Shown one piece after another: positions 23,485 to 33,057 of a stretch of 45,353 bases of DNA (position 1 is its first letter; each line of letters begins with the position of its first letter). Source of the stretch: Ferruginibacter sp. (GTDB taxonomy: Bacteria > Bacteroidota > Bacteroidia > Chitinophagales > Chitinophagaceae); NCBI GenBank assembly GCA_025362235.1, contig JANYGZ010000082.1, positions 1 through 45,353 of the forward strand, written 5' to 3'. A model generated the notes under the pieces. That model had not been told where the DNA came from. It saw only the letters and a list, made by a program, of their open reading frames with translations, and searched no databases. A program made the position numbers and the translations under genes.

Positions 23485-25362
23485 TTAAGAACCGGATTCC
23501 TCCAGCCACCAGTGTAACACAATGATAAGCCAGAGCCTGTTGAACAAATAATCAGTTCCGTTTAAATATTTTTTCCTGATATCGTCTACAACAGTAAAAT
23601 TTACCAAGCCGTACTTATTAATCACCTCTGCTGAAGTATACTTATCTAATAAATATTTTAAATCAGTTTTCAACCATCTCGAAAGCGGAATACTAAATCC
23701 CCATTTTGGCCTTTCAAAAATTTCCTTTGGTACATGGTCGAAAAGTACCTGTTTTAAAAGGTATTTCATTGACCCATTTTTTATTTTCAGTTTTTCATCA
23801 AGGTTGTAGGCAAATACTACCAACCTGTAATCTAATAAGGGTACCCTGCTTTCTAACGAATACTGCATACTTGCACGGTCTACTTTAACTAATAAATCAT
23901 CTTTTAAATAATGATTAAAATCCCAGAAGGATTGGCGTTCTGTTGCGCTTAAATTTCTTGCTACAATTGGCAATACACTAATTTCGTTAAAATTAAATGT
24001 AGTGTTAATCAGCAGTTTTTCCAATTCCTGTTCCCTGAAATAATACTGTTCCTGTGAAAAAATATGAGTGATTATATTTTTCTTATTGCTATAACCAAAC
24101 ATATTTCCAATACGTTGATATTTATTGTTTAGAAGTTTTGATGCAATTAATAACGGGTCTTTTACTAATTTCCAATAAGGTGCAGACAAGCGATTTGCCC
24201 ATTGATACATTCCATATCCAAGAAATAATTCATCACCCCCATCGCCGCTAAGTGCTACTGTTACATACTGCCTTGCAAGACGGCTAACCATCATTGTTGG
24301 AAATGCTGAAGAATCTGCAAAAGGCTCGTCATAAGCCGGAATCAGTTTATCGATTAGCTCAATTACTTCTTTTTCCTTTACTACAAATTCATGGTGATCG
24401 GTTTGCAGGTAATTTGCTACTTCTTTTGCATATTTTGATTCATTAAATTTCCCATCATCTATAGCTATACTAAATGTTTTTATTTTATTGCTTCCTAAAA
24501 TTTTTGCAGCAATAGCTGTAACAATACTACTATCTATACCACCACTTAAAAAAGTACCAATCGGCACATCGCTGACTAATTGTTTTTTTACTGAATCAAA
24601 AAGTAAATCGCTTAATTGTTTTTTTGCAGACGACTCATCAGTTATAGCTACTGAACTAATAACATTTTGCAATTTCCAAAAAGGAACAATTTGTTCTTGT
24701 ATACTTTTAAAGGAACCGGCTTGAACATTTATCTGAAGGTAATGTGCAGCCGGAAATTTATAAGTGTTTGCATAAATGGTTAAAGGCTCTGGTATAAAGC
24801 CAAGATGAAAATAATAAGGGATAGCCTCTTTATTTAATTGCAGCTTTACAGGCACTAAATGTTTTATTGCCTTTAATTCTGAAGCAAAGGCAATGGTTTT
24901 TCCATCATTGAAATAAAACAATGGTTTAATGCCCACATGGTCGCGGCAAAGGGTTATCACATTTTCTTTTTTGTCGTAAATAACCAATGCAAACATGCCA
25001 TTCATTGTTGCAAAACATGACGGGCCAAACTGTGTAAAAAGCTCAAGAATTACTTCTGTATCAGAACTTGTTTTTAATGAAGCCCCTTTATCGGCAAGCT
25101 GTAGTTTTAGTTCATTAAAATTATATATCTCTCCATTAAATATAATACAATACCTTCCATTTACAGAAAACATTGGTTGATTGGCAGTTGCAGACAAATC
25201 TAAAATTGAAAGACGCCTATGTGCAAGCCCAACTTTTTTATCATCTGAAAAATAAAACCCTTCAGCATCGGGGCCACGATGTTGTAATAGTGTAGCAGCC
25301 TGCTTAAGCTGTTGCTCTGAAATAGCATTGTTTATAGAAATGTACCCTGCAATGCCGCACAT
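23485..25362 (-). CDS. asnB: Asparagine synthase (glutamine-hydrolysing)-like amidotransferase, copy 2
   Basis: This 625-residue protein has an intact glutaminase domain (Cys2 in MCGIAGY, HRGPDAEG at 28-35, FNGEIYNFNE) and synthetase domain (VPIGTFLSGGIDSS with SGGIDS at 273-278, LSGDGGDELFLGY). It resembles exopolysaccharide-locus AsnB homologues and is closer to copy 3 (SDVP(I/V)G motif, similar C-terminus KWGFSIP/KMGFGIP) than to copy 1. It probably transfers glutamine-derived ammonia to a carboxylate; the substrate could be aspartate or a uronic acid. It precedes the GT4 gene at 22238-23473. Confidence 0.9.
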   Translation of the reverse strand: MCGIAGYISINNAISEQQLKQAATLLQHRGPDAEGFYFSDDKKVGLAHRRLSILDLSATANQPMFSVNGRYCIIFNGEIYNFNELKLQLADKGASLKTSSDTEVILELFTQFGPSCFATMNGMFALVIYDKKENVITLCRDHVGIKPLFYFNDGKTIAFASELKAIKHLVPVKLQLNKEAIPYYFHLGFIPEPLTIYANTYKFPAAHYLQINVQAGSFKSIQEQIVPFWKLQNVISSVAITDESSAKKQLSDLLFDSVKKQLVSDVPIGTFLSGGIDSSIVTAIAAKILGSNKIKTFSIAIDDGKFNESKYAKEVANYLQTDHHEFVVKEKEVIELIDKLIPAYDEPFADSSAFPTMMVSRLARQYVTVALSGDGGDELFLGYGMYQWANRLSAPYWKLVKDPLLIASKLLNNKYQRIGNMFGYSNKKNIITHIFSQEQYYFREQELEKLLINTTFNFNEISVLPIVARNLSATERQSFWDFNHYLKDDLLVKVDRASMQYSLESRVPLLDYRLVVFAYNLDEKLKIKNGSMKYLLKQVLFDHVPKEIFERPKWGFSIPLSRWLKTDLKYLLDKYTSAEVINKYGLVNFTVVDDIRKKYLNGTDYLFNRLWLIIVLHWWLEESGS

Positions 25363-25515
25363 GCATTAAAGAATTTAATATAAAACGAAAATAGTAAACA
25401 ATTATTGGCGATTTAGACGATTAAGCCAAATGATTTACGCTTTCTTTTATGAATTGTTGTTTTTTTTGCTAAAATTAAATTTCAGCGATATGCCGACAAT
25501 CATAATAGAATTCAT

Positions 25516-26601
25516 TTAAAGTATCTTAATATAATCCTTTACTATTTCATCAATTGTATATTGTTTACTTTCATTTATAAGCAATTCCTTATCGATGGGT
25601 TTTGAAACCGCTTTTGAAATGGCATCAGCCATTTGTACAGGATCTTGAATGGGACATAAATAACCAAATTTACCTTCATTTAATATTTCATTTGGCCCCC
25701 AACAATTTGTACTTACTACGGTTTTACCAAGCGCCATTGCCTCAACAATAACGTTCCCGAAAGCCTCATTTATAGATGATAAAATAAACACATCACATTT
25801 GTTCATCCATTTATAGGGATTGGTTTCGAAGCCAACCAATATTACATCATTTTGTAGTTGCTGAGAGGCAATATAATGTTGCAAATTTTGCTGAAACGGG
25901 CCTGCGCCAAGTATGAACAATATGGACTTATTATTAGTTTTTTTGTAAATACAAAAAGCTTTTATTAAAGTAAAATGATCTTTTTCTTCAGTCAACCTAC
26001 CAGCAGTAAGTAGCACGGTTTTATTGTTTATGTCTATTGGAAAATTGACGGGCTCATTTGCCTGTTTATAAATAGTATTATCAAAAACCGGATTGTAAAT
26101 AAATATACCCTGTGGTAATTTTCTATGACTGAATTTACGTAGCCATTCAAGACTGCCTTTGCTTACAGCAATAATTTTATCTGCAGAGGATACAGTAAAA
26201 TAATAAAGGAATTTCAAAAGCAGATCGCCTTTCCAGTACCTGGGTTTGCGTTTTTTCGGGTGAGAATAATGATGAGTTTGATAAATTTTAGCTTGTGTGT
26301 GAACCAGTTGTTTTGAAATAATAGCCGCAGCACTAACATATTGCCCAGTAGTAAAAATGTGGGTATAATTATTTTTTTTAAATATAGCAGGCAATACCTG
26401 AAGATATTTTAGCAATGAAATGCCCCCGACTTCACTAACAGGAATTAATGGATGTAAAATATCAAAGTAAACGCCTATTTTATTGCCAACAAGTAATTCT
26501 ACTGGAATATTATTTTCAACAAAGCCATTCGCAATATTTACGATTACCCTTTCTGCGCCACCGCCAGCAAGGTTGTCAATAATAAATAAAATTTTTCTCA
26601 T
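25516..26601 (-). CDS. Glycosyltransferase family 4
   Basis: This protein of about 361 residues starts at the ATG 26599-26601 (MRKILFIIDNLAGGGAERV), since the upstream extension to 26649 is not GT-like. GGGAERVIVNIANGF is the classic GT4 N-terminal motif. LLTAGRLTEEKDHFTLIKAF and VFILSSINEAFGNVIVEAMALG (EX7E) form the donor half. It overlaps the FkbM gene by 26 bp, indicating translational coupling. Donor and acceptor are not predictable. Confidence 0.88.
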   Translation of the reverse strand: MRKILFIIDNLAGGGAERVIVNIANGFVENNIPVELLVGNKIGVYFDILHPLIPVSEVGGISLLKYLQVLPAIFKKNNYTHIFTTGQYVSAAAIISKQLVHTQAKIYQTHHYSHPKKRKPRYWKGDLLLKFLYYFTVSSADKIIAVSKGSLEWLRKFSHRKLPQGIFIYNPVFDNTIYKQANEPVNFPIDINNKTVLLTAGRLTEEKDHFTLIKAFCIYKKTNNKSILFILGAGPFQQNLQHYIASQQLQNDVILVGFETNPYKWMNKCDVFILSSINEAFGNVIVEAMALGKTVVSTNCWGPNEILNEGKFGYLCPIQDPVQMADAISKAVSKPIDKELLINESKQYTIDEIVKDYIKIL

Positions 26602-27466
26602 CGTATAAATGGGCTTTTTCTTTTGGCACCACCAGGAAATTGTAATCATTGCTTTTTGAAAGTCGATCCACTTTTTTTATTCCGGTACGCTCATCTATAT
26701 TGTAGAAATCAAATAAAGCTGTATCAAAATAGGGGTTCAGTTTTTCAGCAATATCTTCATTTAATATTTCAATTAAAATAATGGGCTTAAAGCGTAAAAA
26801 ATATTCTGCAAAACCCTCCATCACTTCAGGCTCATGTGTTTCAACATCTATTTTCATAAGGTCTATTGTATCAATTTTATTCTTCTCAATGTAATCCTTT
26901 AATGTAATGGTATCTATATCTATCTTAAAAGGTTCTTTATCTTTTACCCATAAATTTTTATTAACCGTAACAGAATAAGCAAAATCTTCATTGTCGGTAT
27001 AAATCACGGCTTTACCGGTAAAATTGGAAACGGCCACGCAATTTGCATTTACTTGAAATCCATTACTTGTTAAATTGTTTGCCAACTTATTGTACACAGG
27101 TTTGAATGGTTCAAATGCATGTACAGTTACCTGTGGATTTATTGCTTTGGCCAACATTGAATAGACGCCGGTATTAGAACCAATATCAAAAATTACAGTT
27201 GATTTTTCCGCAAGGCTTGACCATATGCGCAATGAATATTTTTCCCATCCATTGTATAGGCCTTCCCAAAACAAATCATTTTCAATACTATACCCGTAAT
27301 GTACCATCTTAAAGCTTTTTCCCTCACCTGCCTGCAAAGTAATTGTATCGTGAAATGACAAATGCTGAAACACATTTTTAGATGGGGCCCATATTTTTTT
27401 TACAATAGTAAATACCTCTTTTTTGAAGGGAATTAAATGATATATTTTTTTAAAAACCTTTTTCAT
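26576..27466 (-). CDS. FkbM family methyltransferase
   Basis: This 296-residue protein contains the FkbM SAM-binding fold: VIFDIGSNTGVYSMLAKAI (motif I, residues ~91-109), VHAFEPFKPVYNKL (motif II acidic residue), and TIDLMKIDVETHEPEVMEGF, the FkbM hallmark (IDVEGxE-like). Such enzymes O-methylate sugars or polyketides. It overlaps the flippase gene by 17 bp and the GT4 gene by 26 bp, so the three are tightly coupled, and it most likely methylates a sugar of the repeat unit. Confidence 0.88.
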   Translation of the reverse strand: MKKVFKKIYHLIPFKKEVFTIVKKIWAPSKNVFQHLSFHDTITLQAGEGKSFKMVHYGYSIENDLFWEGLYNGWEKYSLRIWSSLAEKSTVIFDIGSNTGVYSMLAKAINPQVTVHAFEPFKPVYNKLANNLTSNGFQVNANCVAVSNFTGKAVIYTDNEDFAYSVTVNKNLWVKDKEPFKIDIDTITLKDYIEKNKIDTIDLMKIDVETHEPEVMEGFAEYFLRFKPIILIEILNEDIAEKLNPYFDTALFDFYNIDERTGIKKVDRLSKSNDYNFLVVPKEKAHLYDEKNFIYY

Positions 27467-28721
27467 TACTGGTAAAAAATAATAATTTTTTGTTATAGAA
27501 AAGAATTACACCAATCACTATCAAATCGATAAGTACCTGTCCCCAGGCAAGATAAGTAATAGCATAATATTTTGAGGCAATATAATTTATACAAACAGCT
27601 ACAGCAATACTCAGTACTGACAGTTGAACCAGTATCTTTTTATTTTTAATGAAGACAATGTATTGCAAAAAAAGATTAGCAATAGTCCACAAAAAGGTAT
27701 TAACGGCTAAAATATAAAAATAAGATAAATATGATAGATAAGAAGGACGCAGCAGGTAACTATACACTATAAAAGTCACTGCCACTACAGCCAACATTGT
27801 TGCAGCCATCGCAAGAAAATATTTGTAAAATAGAAATTTTACATCGTTCCATTTATCCCTATCCACAAATCGACTGAACAAAACAGGTTGCAGGTATTGC
27901 AATAATGATATAGCAAATATATACTGAATACCGGCAAATGTGGAAGCCACTGCGTAATAGCCAGCCTGATCTTTTCCAAAAAAAGACATCACAAAAAATT
28001 TGTCAGAGCTATTAATAAAAAAAATAGCCGTTTGCAATACCATACCAGAAAGCCCGAAATGCAATTCACGCCGCAAAACCTTTGTCTCAATCCTGTTTAC
28101 TAAAAATTGTTGCTTACCTACATAAAAAAAAAATAATCCTGCTATAACCAAACCAGATAGTAAATAGGCCAAAGCCCTGCTATACCAGCTTTGATATATA
28201 AAAAGTATAAATAAGATTGAAAGGCCAATTTCGGTTACCACTTTTACAATAGATACAACAGCAAACAGCTTTACCTTGTTTTGATTACGCATTAAAATAG
28301 TAAAGGCCTCAAAACAAAAATTTAGAAAAAGACAGACAGGTATAAGCCACAAAAATGCAGGCTGAAAATTAAACGCTTTAGCAAGCGGCACTTTAAGCAG
28401 GAACAAAAATGGTATCAATAGAAGGCTTAGTGCAGCTGGAATAATAAGGCCTGTTGAAATTTTTTTTGCATATTCAACTTTAGGTAATTTGAAATAATCT
28501 ACCGAAAAAGTGTATAAAACACCCATGGAAATAATTGGGGTTAAAAACACAATACAATTGCTGAATATATTCAGGATACCGATATCTCCTGCACTTAATT
28601 TATTAACAAAAAAAGGTAATGCAGCAAATGAAATTAATTTACTTAAAGAACCGACAAAAGTATAAATGCCAACCTGTCTGGAAGAGGTTTTTGATAGAAT
28701 TGATTTTATTTTTTGTAACAA
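27450..28721 (-). CDS. Wzx-type polysaccharide flippase (oligosaccharide translocase), copy 1
   Basis: This 423-residue protein has about 12 hydrophobic segments spread along its length and belongs to the MOP/polysaccharide transporter superfamily: VGIYTFVGSLSKLISFAALPFFVNKLS at the N-terminus carries the typical G-x-x-S/K-helix, and AGYYAVASTFAGIQYI lies mid-protein. It should flip undecaprenyl-linked oligosaccharide units. The start is TTG at 28719-28721; no ATG precedes it before the next in-frame stop. It shares little obvious identity with the second flippase at 40869. Confidence 0.88.
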   Translation of the reverse strand: MLQKIKSILSKTSSRQVGIYTFVGSLSKLISFAALPFFVNKLSAGDIGILNIFSNCIVFLTPIISMGVLYTFSVDYFKLPKVEYAKKISTGLIIPAALSLLLIPFLFLLKVPLAKAFNFQPAFLWLIPVCLFLNFCFEAFTILMRNQNKVKLFAVVSIVKVVTEIGLSILFILFIYQSWYSRALAYLLSGLVIAGLFFFYVGKQQFLVNRIETKVLRRELHFGLSGMVLQTAIFFINSSDKFFVMSFFGKDQAGYYAVASTFAGIQYIFAISLLQYLQPVLFSRFVDRDKWNDVKFLFYKYFLAMAATMLAVVAVTFIVYSYLLRPSYLSYLSYFYILAVNTFLWTIANLFLQYIVFIKNKKILVQLSVLSIAVAVCINYIASKYYAITYLAWGQVLIDLIVIGVILFYNKKLLFFTSNEKGF

Positions 28722-28829
28722 AATGAGTTCAATTTTTGCCGGTTATTTTTATTGTGCTATAAAAATATGATTGCTTATAAAAAACGATAATACCGGAATA
28801 TTATTCATATTGAATTAATCATAAAAACA

Positions 28830-29360
28830 CTAAATAATTTTTTTGATAAATTTTGCAGGTAAACCGCCCCACAGTTCCTTAGCAGGTACATTAGTTTTAA
28901 CAACAGCAGAAGCCGCAATAACTGCACCTGCACCAATGGTTACCCCTTTTAAAATAGTGGCTTTAGATGCTAACCAAACATCTTCTTCAATGCAAATCGG
29001 AGCAGTTATAAATTTATCTTTTTTTCTATTTTCATTTACGCTATTAAAATCATGATCCTGATCTCTTATAACTACCATCTCGGCTATAAGGCAGCCTTTT
29101 TTTATATTGATCATATTCTTGGCAGCAATTACACAGTTTCTTCCAATAAAAGAATCTTTAATAAATATTTTACCATTTGCATCTGCAATAATTTGTGTGC
29201 CCTCCTTAATTGCGCAGTTAGAAATCTCCAGTTTTCCACCTTTCACACAAACAACAGCACAATTTTTTTCAATTGTAGTTTTGTAGTCAATTTTAGCACC
29301 GGGATAAAGCATTTTTATTTTAATTATCCGGACTACACTACACAGTGATTTATATTTCAA
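28830..29360 (-). CDS. Hexapeptide-repeat acyltransferase (LbH family)
   Basis: A 176-residue left-handed beta-helix protein. Isoleucine-rich hexapeptide turns run from ~residue 25 to 165, ending in IEEDVWLASKATILKGVTIGAGAVIAASAVV and LWGGLPAKFIKK, the classic LbH acyltransferase (serine/maltose acetyltransferase-like) C-terminus. The catalytic-type His lies in RDQDHDF. The start is TTG at 29358-29360 or ATG at 29310-29312. It likely O- or N-acetylates a sugar. It follows the RfbA gene by 133 bp on the same strand. Confidence 0.85.
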   Translation of the reverse strand: MKYKSLCSVVRIIKIKMLYPGAKIDYKTTIEKNCAVVCVKGGKLEISNCAIKEGTQIIADANGKIFIKDSFIGRNCVIAAKNMINIKKGCLIAEMVVIRDQDHDFNSVNENRKKDKFITAPICIEEDVWLASKATILKGVTIGAGAVIAASAVVKTNVPAKELWGGLPAKFIKKII

Positions 29361-29493
29361 AAAAAAAATCTTAAAATTTTTGAAAGAAGCATAATGAGTT
29401 ATGATTTACTTTTTGTTATAATAAAAAGTAGTATAAAAAAATAAATGCAGTAATCTATGGTATATGGTTTCCTGCCTAAAATATTAAGAATAG

Positions 29494-30351
29494 TTACACA
29501 ATTTTCATTAAATAATCACCATAGCCACTTTTTTTCAACTTCTCAGCTTCTTTCATCAATTGGTTTTTATTTATAAATCCCATCCTCCAGGCAATCTCTT
29601 CCGGGCAACCAATTTTTAAACCCTGCCTTTTCTCTATTACGCGTACATATTCACTGGCATCATTTAATGATTCAAAAGTGCCGGTATCCAGCCAGGCAAA
29701 TCCCCTGTCGAGTACACCTACTTTCAATTTTTTATTTTTCAGGTAAATCCTGTTTACATCGGTAATTTCATATTCGCCCCTTGGGCTGGCAGGAATATTT
29801 TTGGCAATATTTACAACTTCATTATCATAAAAATACAAACCAGGTACAGCATAATTGCTTTTTGGTTTTTCGGGCTTTTCTTCAATGCTGATTGCAGTTA
29901 AGGAATTGTCAAATTCTACTACACCATATCGTTCAGGATCTACTACCGGGTAAGCGAAAATTACTGCACCATCAGGGTCTGCCGAATCCTGTAACAATTT
30001 GCTAAAACCACTGCCATAAAAAATATTGTCTCCTAAAACGAGCGCTACACTATCGGTACCAATAAATTTTTCGCCTATAACAAAAGCCTGTGCCAGGCCA
30101 TTAGGTACTTGCTGTTTTTCGTAAGATATAGCACATCCCCATTGCGACCCATCACCCAATAAACGCATAAACTGTGCCTGGTCATCAGGGGTTGTGATGA
30201 TTAGGATTTCCCTGATGCCTGCCAGCATTAAAGTGCTAAGCGGGTAATAGATCATGGGTTTATCATAAATAGGCATTAATTGCTTACTAATACCTTTTGT
30301 TATTGGGTACAGCCTTGTACCCGAACCCCCTGCAAGAATAATTCCTTTCAT
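29494..30351 (-). CDS. rfbA: Glucose-1-phosphate thymidylyltransferase
   Basis: This 285-residue enzyme makes dTDP-glucose from dTTP and glucose-1-phosphate. It has the nucleotidyltransferase signature [20 protein letters not shown] at residues 8-27, [10 protein letters not shown] and [18 protein letters not shown] [12 protein letters not shown], and [14 protein letters not shown] near the C-terminus, all diagnostic for RfbA/RmlA. Length is standard. It lies 32 bp downstream of rfbB in the same operon. RfbC and RfbD are not in the window. Confidence 0.96.
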   Translation of the reverse strand: MKGIILAGGSGTRLYPITKGISKQLMPIYDKPMIYYPLSTLMLAGIREILIITTPDDQAQFMRLLGDGSQWGCAISYEKQQVPNGLAQAFVIGEKFIGTDSVALVLGDNIFYGSGFSKLLQDSADPDGAVIFAYPVVDPERYGVVEFDNSLTAISIEEKPEKPKSNYAVPGLYFYDNEVVNIAKNIPASPRGEYEITDVNRIYLKNKKLKVGVLDRGFAWLDTGTFESLNDASEYVRVIEKRQGLKIGCPEEIAWRMGFINKNQLMKEAEKLKKSGYGDYLMKIV

Positions 30352-30383
30352 ATTGCCTTGTTTCCTAAAGGGAAACTGCTTTT

Positions 30384-31436
30384 TTATCGTTTTTCATATT
30401 GTTGCTGGTAATAATGCTGGTAATTCCCACTCGTAACGTGGTTAAGCCATTCCGTATTGCTCAGGTACCAGTCAATTGTTTTTGAAATACCTTCTTCAAA
30501 TTGAAGCGAAGGTAACCAGCCCAATTCATTTTTAAGTTTTGTTGCATCAATGGCATAGCGTAAATCATGGCCAGCCCTGTCTTTTACATAAGTAATCAGT
30601 TTTTGTGATGCCCCTTTTTTACGGCCTAGTTTTTCGTCCATCTGTTTGCATAATTCTTTAACCAGGTCAATATTGGTCCATTCATTGTGTCCGCCGATAT
30701 TGTAGGTTTCACCAATTTTACCGGTATGAAAAATAACATCGATTGCCCTTACATGGTCTTCAACATATAGCCAATCCCGTATATTTTCGCCTTTACCATA
30801 AATAGGCAAAGGTTTATTATTAATGATATTATGTATGCAAAGAGGAATTAATTTTTCAGGAAAATGGAAAGGGCCATAGTTATTGCTACAGTTGGAAATT
30901 TTAACCGGCAAATAATAAGTATGATAAAATGCCCTTACCAGATGATCAGAAGCCGCTTTGGATGCTGAGTATGGGCTGCGGGGATCGTAAGCTGTTTCCT
31001 CTGTAAAAAAACCTTCTGCTCCCAAAGAACCATATACTTCATCGGTAGAAATGTGGTAGAATATCTTATTGGTAAAATCATTTTTCCAGCTTTCTTTAGC
31101 TGTTTGCAATAAAGCCCCTGTGCCTAAAACATTTGTTGTTACAAATGCCAATGGATCTGTAATAGACCTGTCAACATGGCTTTCAGCGGCGCAATGTAAT
31201 ACAGCAGTAAAAAAATGTTTATCAAATAAAGTTTTCAAAAAAGGCAGATCGGTTATATCGCCCTTTACAAATTGATAGTTCGGTTGGCCCTCAATATCTT
31301 TTAAATTTTCTAAGTTACCTGCATACGTAAGATTATCAAGGTTTATCATTTTGTATTGCGGGTATTTAGTAACAAAAAGTCTGGTTAAATGTGAGCCAAT
31401 AAAGCCGGCACCGCCTGTAATTAAGATAGTATGCAT
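30384..31436 (-). CDS. rfbB: dTDP-glucose 4,6-dehydratase
   Basis: This protein of about 350 residues starts at ATG 31434-31436 ([18 protein letters not shown]); an upstream extension to 31502 is not conserved. The NAD-binding GGAGFIGSH motif, [14 protein letters not shown], and the catalytic YSASKAASD (YxxxK) and [14 protein letters not shown] motifs identify it. It converts dTDP-glucose to dTDP-4-keto-6-deoxyglucose, the branch point for rhamnose and other deoxysugars. It is divergent from the membrane protein at 31581. Confidence 0.95.
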   Translation of the reverse strand: MHTILITGGAGFIGSHLTRLFVTKYPQYKMINLDNLTYAGNLENLKDIEGQPNYQFVKGDITDLPFLKTLFDKHFFTAVLHCAAESHVDRSITDPLAFVTTNVLGTGALLQTAKESWKNDFTNKIFYHISTDEVYGSLGAEGFFTEETAYDPRSPYSASKAASDHLVRAFYHTYYLPVKISNCSNNYGPFHFPEKLIPLCIHNIINNKPLPIYGKGENIRDWLYVEDHVRAIDVIFHTGKIGETYNIGGHNEWTNIDLVKELCKQMDEKLGRKKGASQKLITYVKDRAGHDLRYAIDATKLKNELGWLPSLQFEEGISKTIDWYLSNTEWLNHVTSGNYQHYYQQQYEKR

Positions 31437-31580
31437 AAATTTTATATTAATGGGACGGTAAAAGTATAAATAAATATTTAATTGAATGCCAGTTTTGGAC
31501 ATTTCAAAATGATTATGCCAATCGATAAATCTCGATATCTTTAACTTAATTAATCATAAAATTTATATATTCAAGAGCAA

Positions 31581-32915
31581 ATGTCAGCTTTACCCCATAT
31601 ATTATCTTTTTATGACTTAATACTTACACCAATTTATTTTTTAATACTATTGGGATGGATCATTTTTTGGAAAAAAAAGTATTATCAGGATTCTCCCTAC
31701 AAAAAATATATACTCCCTGCGTTTGTAATAAAAGTTATTTGCTGCATCCTGCTAGCCATGCTGTACGAGTTTTATTACGGTTTTGGTGATCCCCATAATT
31801 ACTATACTGGCGCTGTTGAAATTTGGAATGCCACTAAAGAAAACCCCTTGTACGGTTTAGAACTTGTTTTTAAGCCTATTAATCAATATTCACTTGCAGA
31901 ACAAGAATTTGCAACACATATTTTATATCCAGAATTTAATGAGGAAATAGTTAACATGTTTAAAGTTTCAGGGTTTATTGGTATGTTTTCTTTTGGCACT
32001 TATTTACCTATTGCATTATTCATCTCCTTATTTAGTTTTATTGGTAGCTGGAAAATTTTTATGGTATTTGCTGAAGAATTTCCAACTCATTATAAACAAA
32101 TTGCCCTCACTTGTCTTTTTGTACCTTCTTTTGTTTTTTGGAGTACTAATATATTAAAAGATCCTTTGTGCATTTATGGATTAGGTTTATGTGTGAGTGC
32201 ATTATACAATTTGATGAAAGGCAGACATAGCTTTTTAATATTCCTACAAATGTTTGCAGGTGCATTTATAATGTTGTCGTTAAAAAGGTATATTTTTTTT
32301 ATGTTTTGTATAGCGGGATTTTTTAGTGTAGGAGTACATTTAATTTCGAATTCTAAATCCAAATTTTTGATGCGATTGGGAGTTTTTTCTGTACTGCTCT
32401 TGCTTACAATTTGGGCGGTATGGCAAAAAGATTATTTATATGAAGTTTTTTCCTTTGGTGTTATGAAAACTGTAATGACTGTTCAAAATGTACAAAAAGA
32501 TCAAGGAGGATCCGTATATGTTATAACAAACGTAGATAGTGGAAACTTTTTGGGTATTATAAGAATATACTTGCAATCTTTAAATGTTGCTTTGTTTCGC
32601 CCTTATTTTTGGGAATCTTCAAGTGTAATTGTATTTGCTAATGCATTAGAATCTTTCATTGTCTTACTATTTACAGTTTATCTATTAATAAAATCAAAAA
32701 TTATTGGCTTCTTTACATTTGCGTTTAAAAACAGGGTTTTAACGTTTGCCCTTGTGTTTACTTTTTTATTGGCTCCTTTAGCAGGGCTAATTTCTTTTAA
32801 TTTCGGCACACTTGTAAGATATAAAGCACCAATTGTTCCATTTTACTATACGTATTTAATTTTATTATATTATAAAACTAAAGACAAGGCTAATGTAAAT
32901 CGTATAGAATCTTAA
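31581..32915 (+). CDS. Polytopic membrane protein of unknown family, candidate polysaccharide polymerase (paralogue B)
   Basis: This 444-residue protein has about ten hydrophobic segments and is a paralogue of the protein at 18531-19886: VPSFVFWSTNILKDP (181-195), FRPYFWES (339-346) and NFGTLVRYK (407-415) repeat its motifs at similar spacing. The strongly conserved ILKDP, FRP-WES and RYK stretches with charged residues look catalytic or substrate-binding. Loops at ~65-125 and ~283-325 are probably outside the membrane. It opens a five-gene plus-strand block (acyltransferase, GT4, methyltransferase-like, GT4). A Wzy-like polymerase role is inferred from context only. Confidence 0.85.
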   Translation: MSALPHILSFYDLILTPIYFLILLGWIIFWKKKYYQDSPYKKYILPAFVIKVICCILLAMLYEFYYGFGDPHNYYTGAVEIWNATKENPLYGLELVFKPINQYSLAEQEFATHILYPEFNEEIVNMFKVSGFIGMFSFGTYLPIALFISLFSFIGSWKIFMVFAEEFPTHYKQIALTCLFVPSFVFWSTNILKDPLCIYGLGLCVSALYNLMKGRHSFLIFLQMFAGAFIMLSLKRYIFFMFCIAGFFSVGVHLISNSKSKFLMRLGVFSVLLLLTIWAVWQKDYLYEVFSFGVMKTVMTVQNVQKDQGGSVYVITNVDSGNFLGIIRIYLQSLNVALFRPYFWESSSVIVFANALESFIVLLFTVYLLIKSKIIGFFTFAFKNRVLTFALVFTFLLAPLAGLISFNFGTLVRYKAPIVPFYYTYLILLYYKTKDKANVNRIES

Positions 32916-33057
32916 TACAGTTTATATCTAACTGCAACAAAATATTATAATCTACAATACTCTTTCAATAAAAATGAATGAACATTTTTTAATAAAATAG
33001 TTATTTTTGAAACTTATCTTAGTCAAAATCAATTATTCTAATTTATAATAAAAGTAT

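Noticed and set aside
22238..25362. Overlap of the GT4 start with the AsnB stop
   Set aside because: The overlap depends on an upstream ATG at 23509; the start at 23473 matches the family N-terminus and leaves a 12-bp gap.
29407..29430. TACTTTTT / AAAAAGTA hairpin between rfbA and the acyltransferase
   Set aside because: The stem is almost all A/T in a very AT-rich gap, so it is weak and likely by chance; not called a terminator.
31437..31502. N-terminal extension of RfbB
   Set aside because: The 22 extra residues precede a perfect family start and lie in the divergent promoter region.
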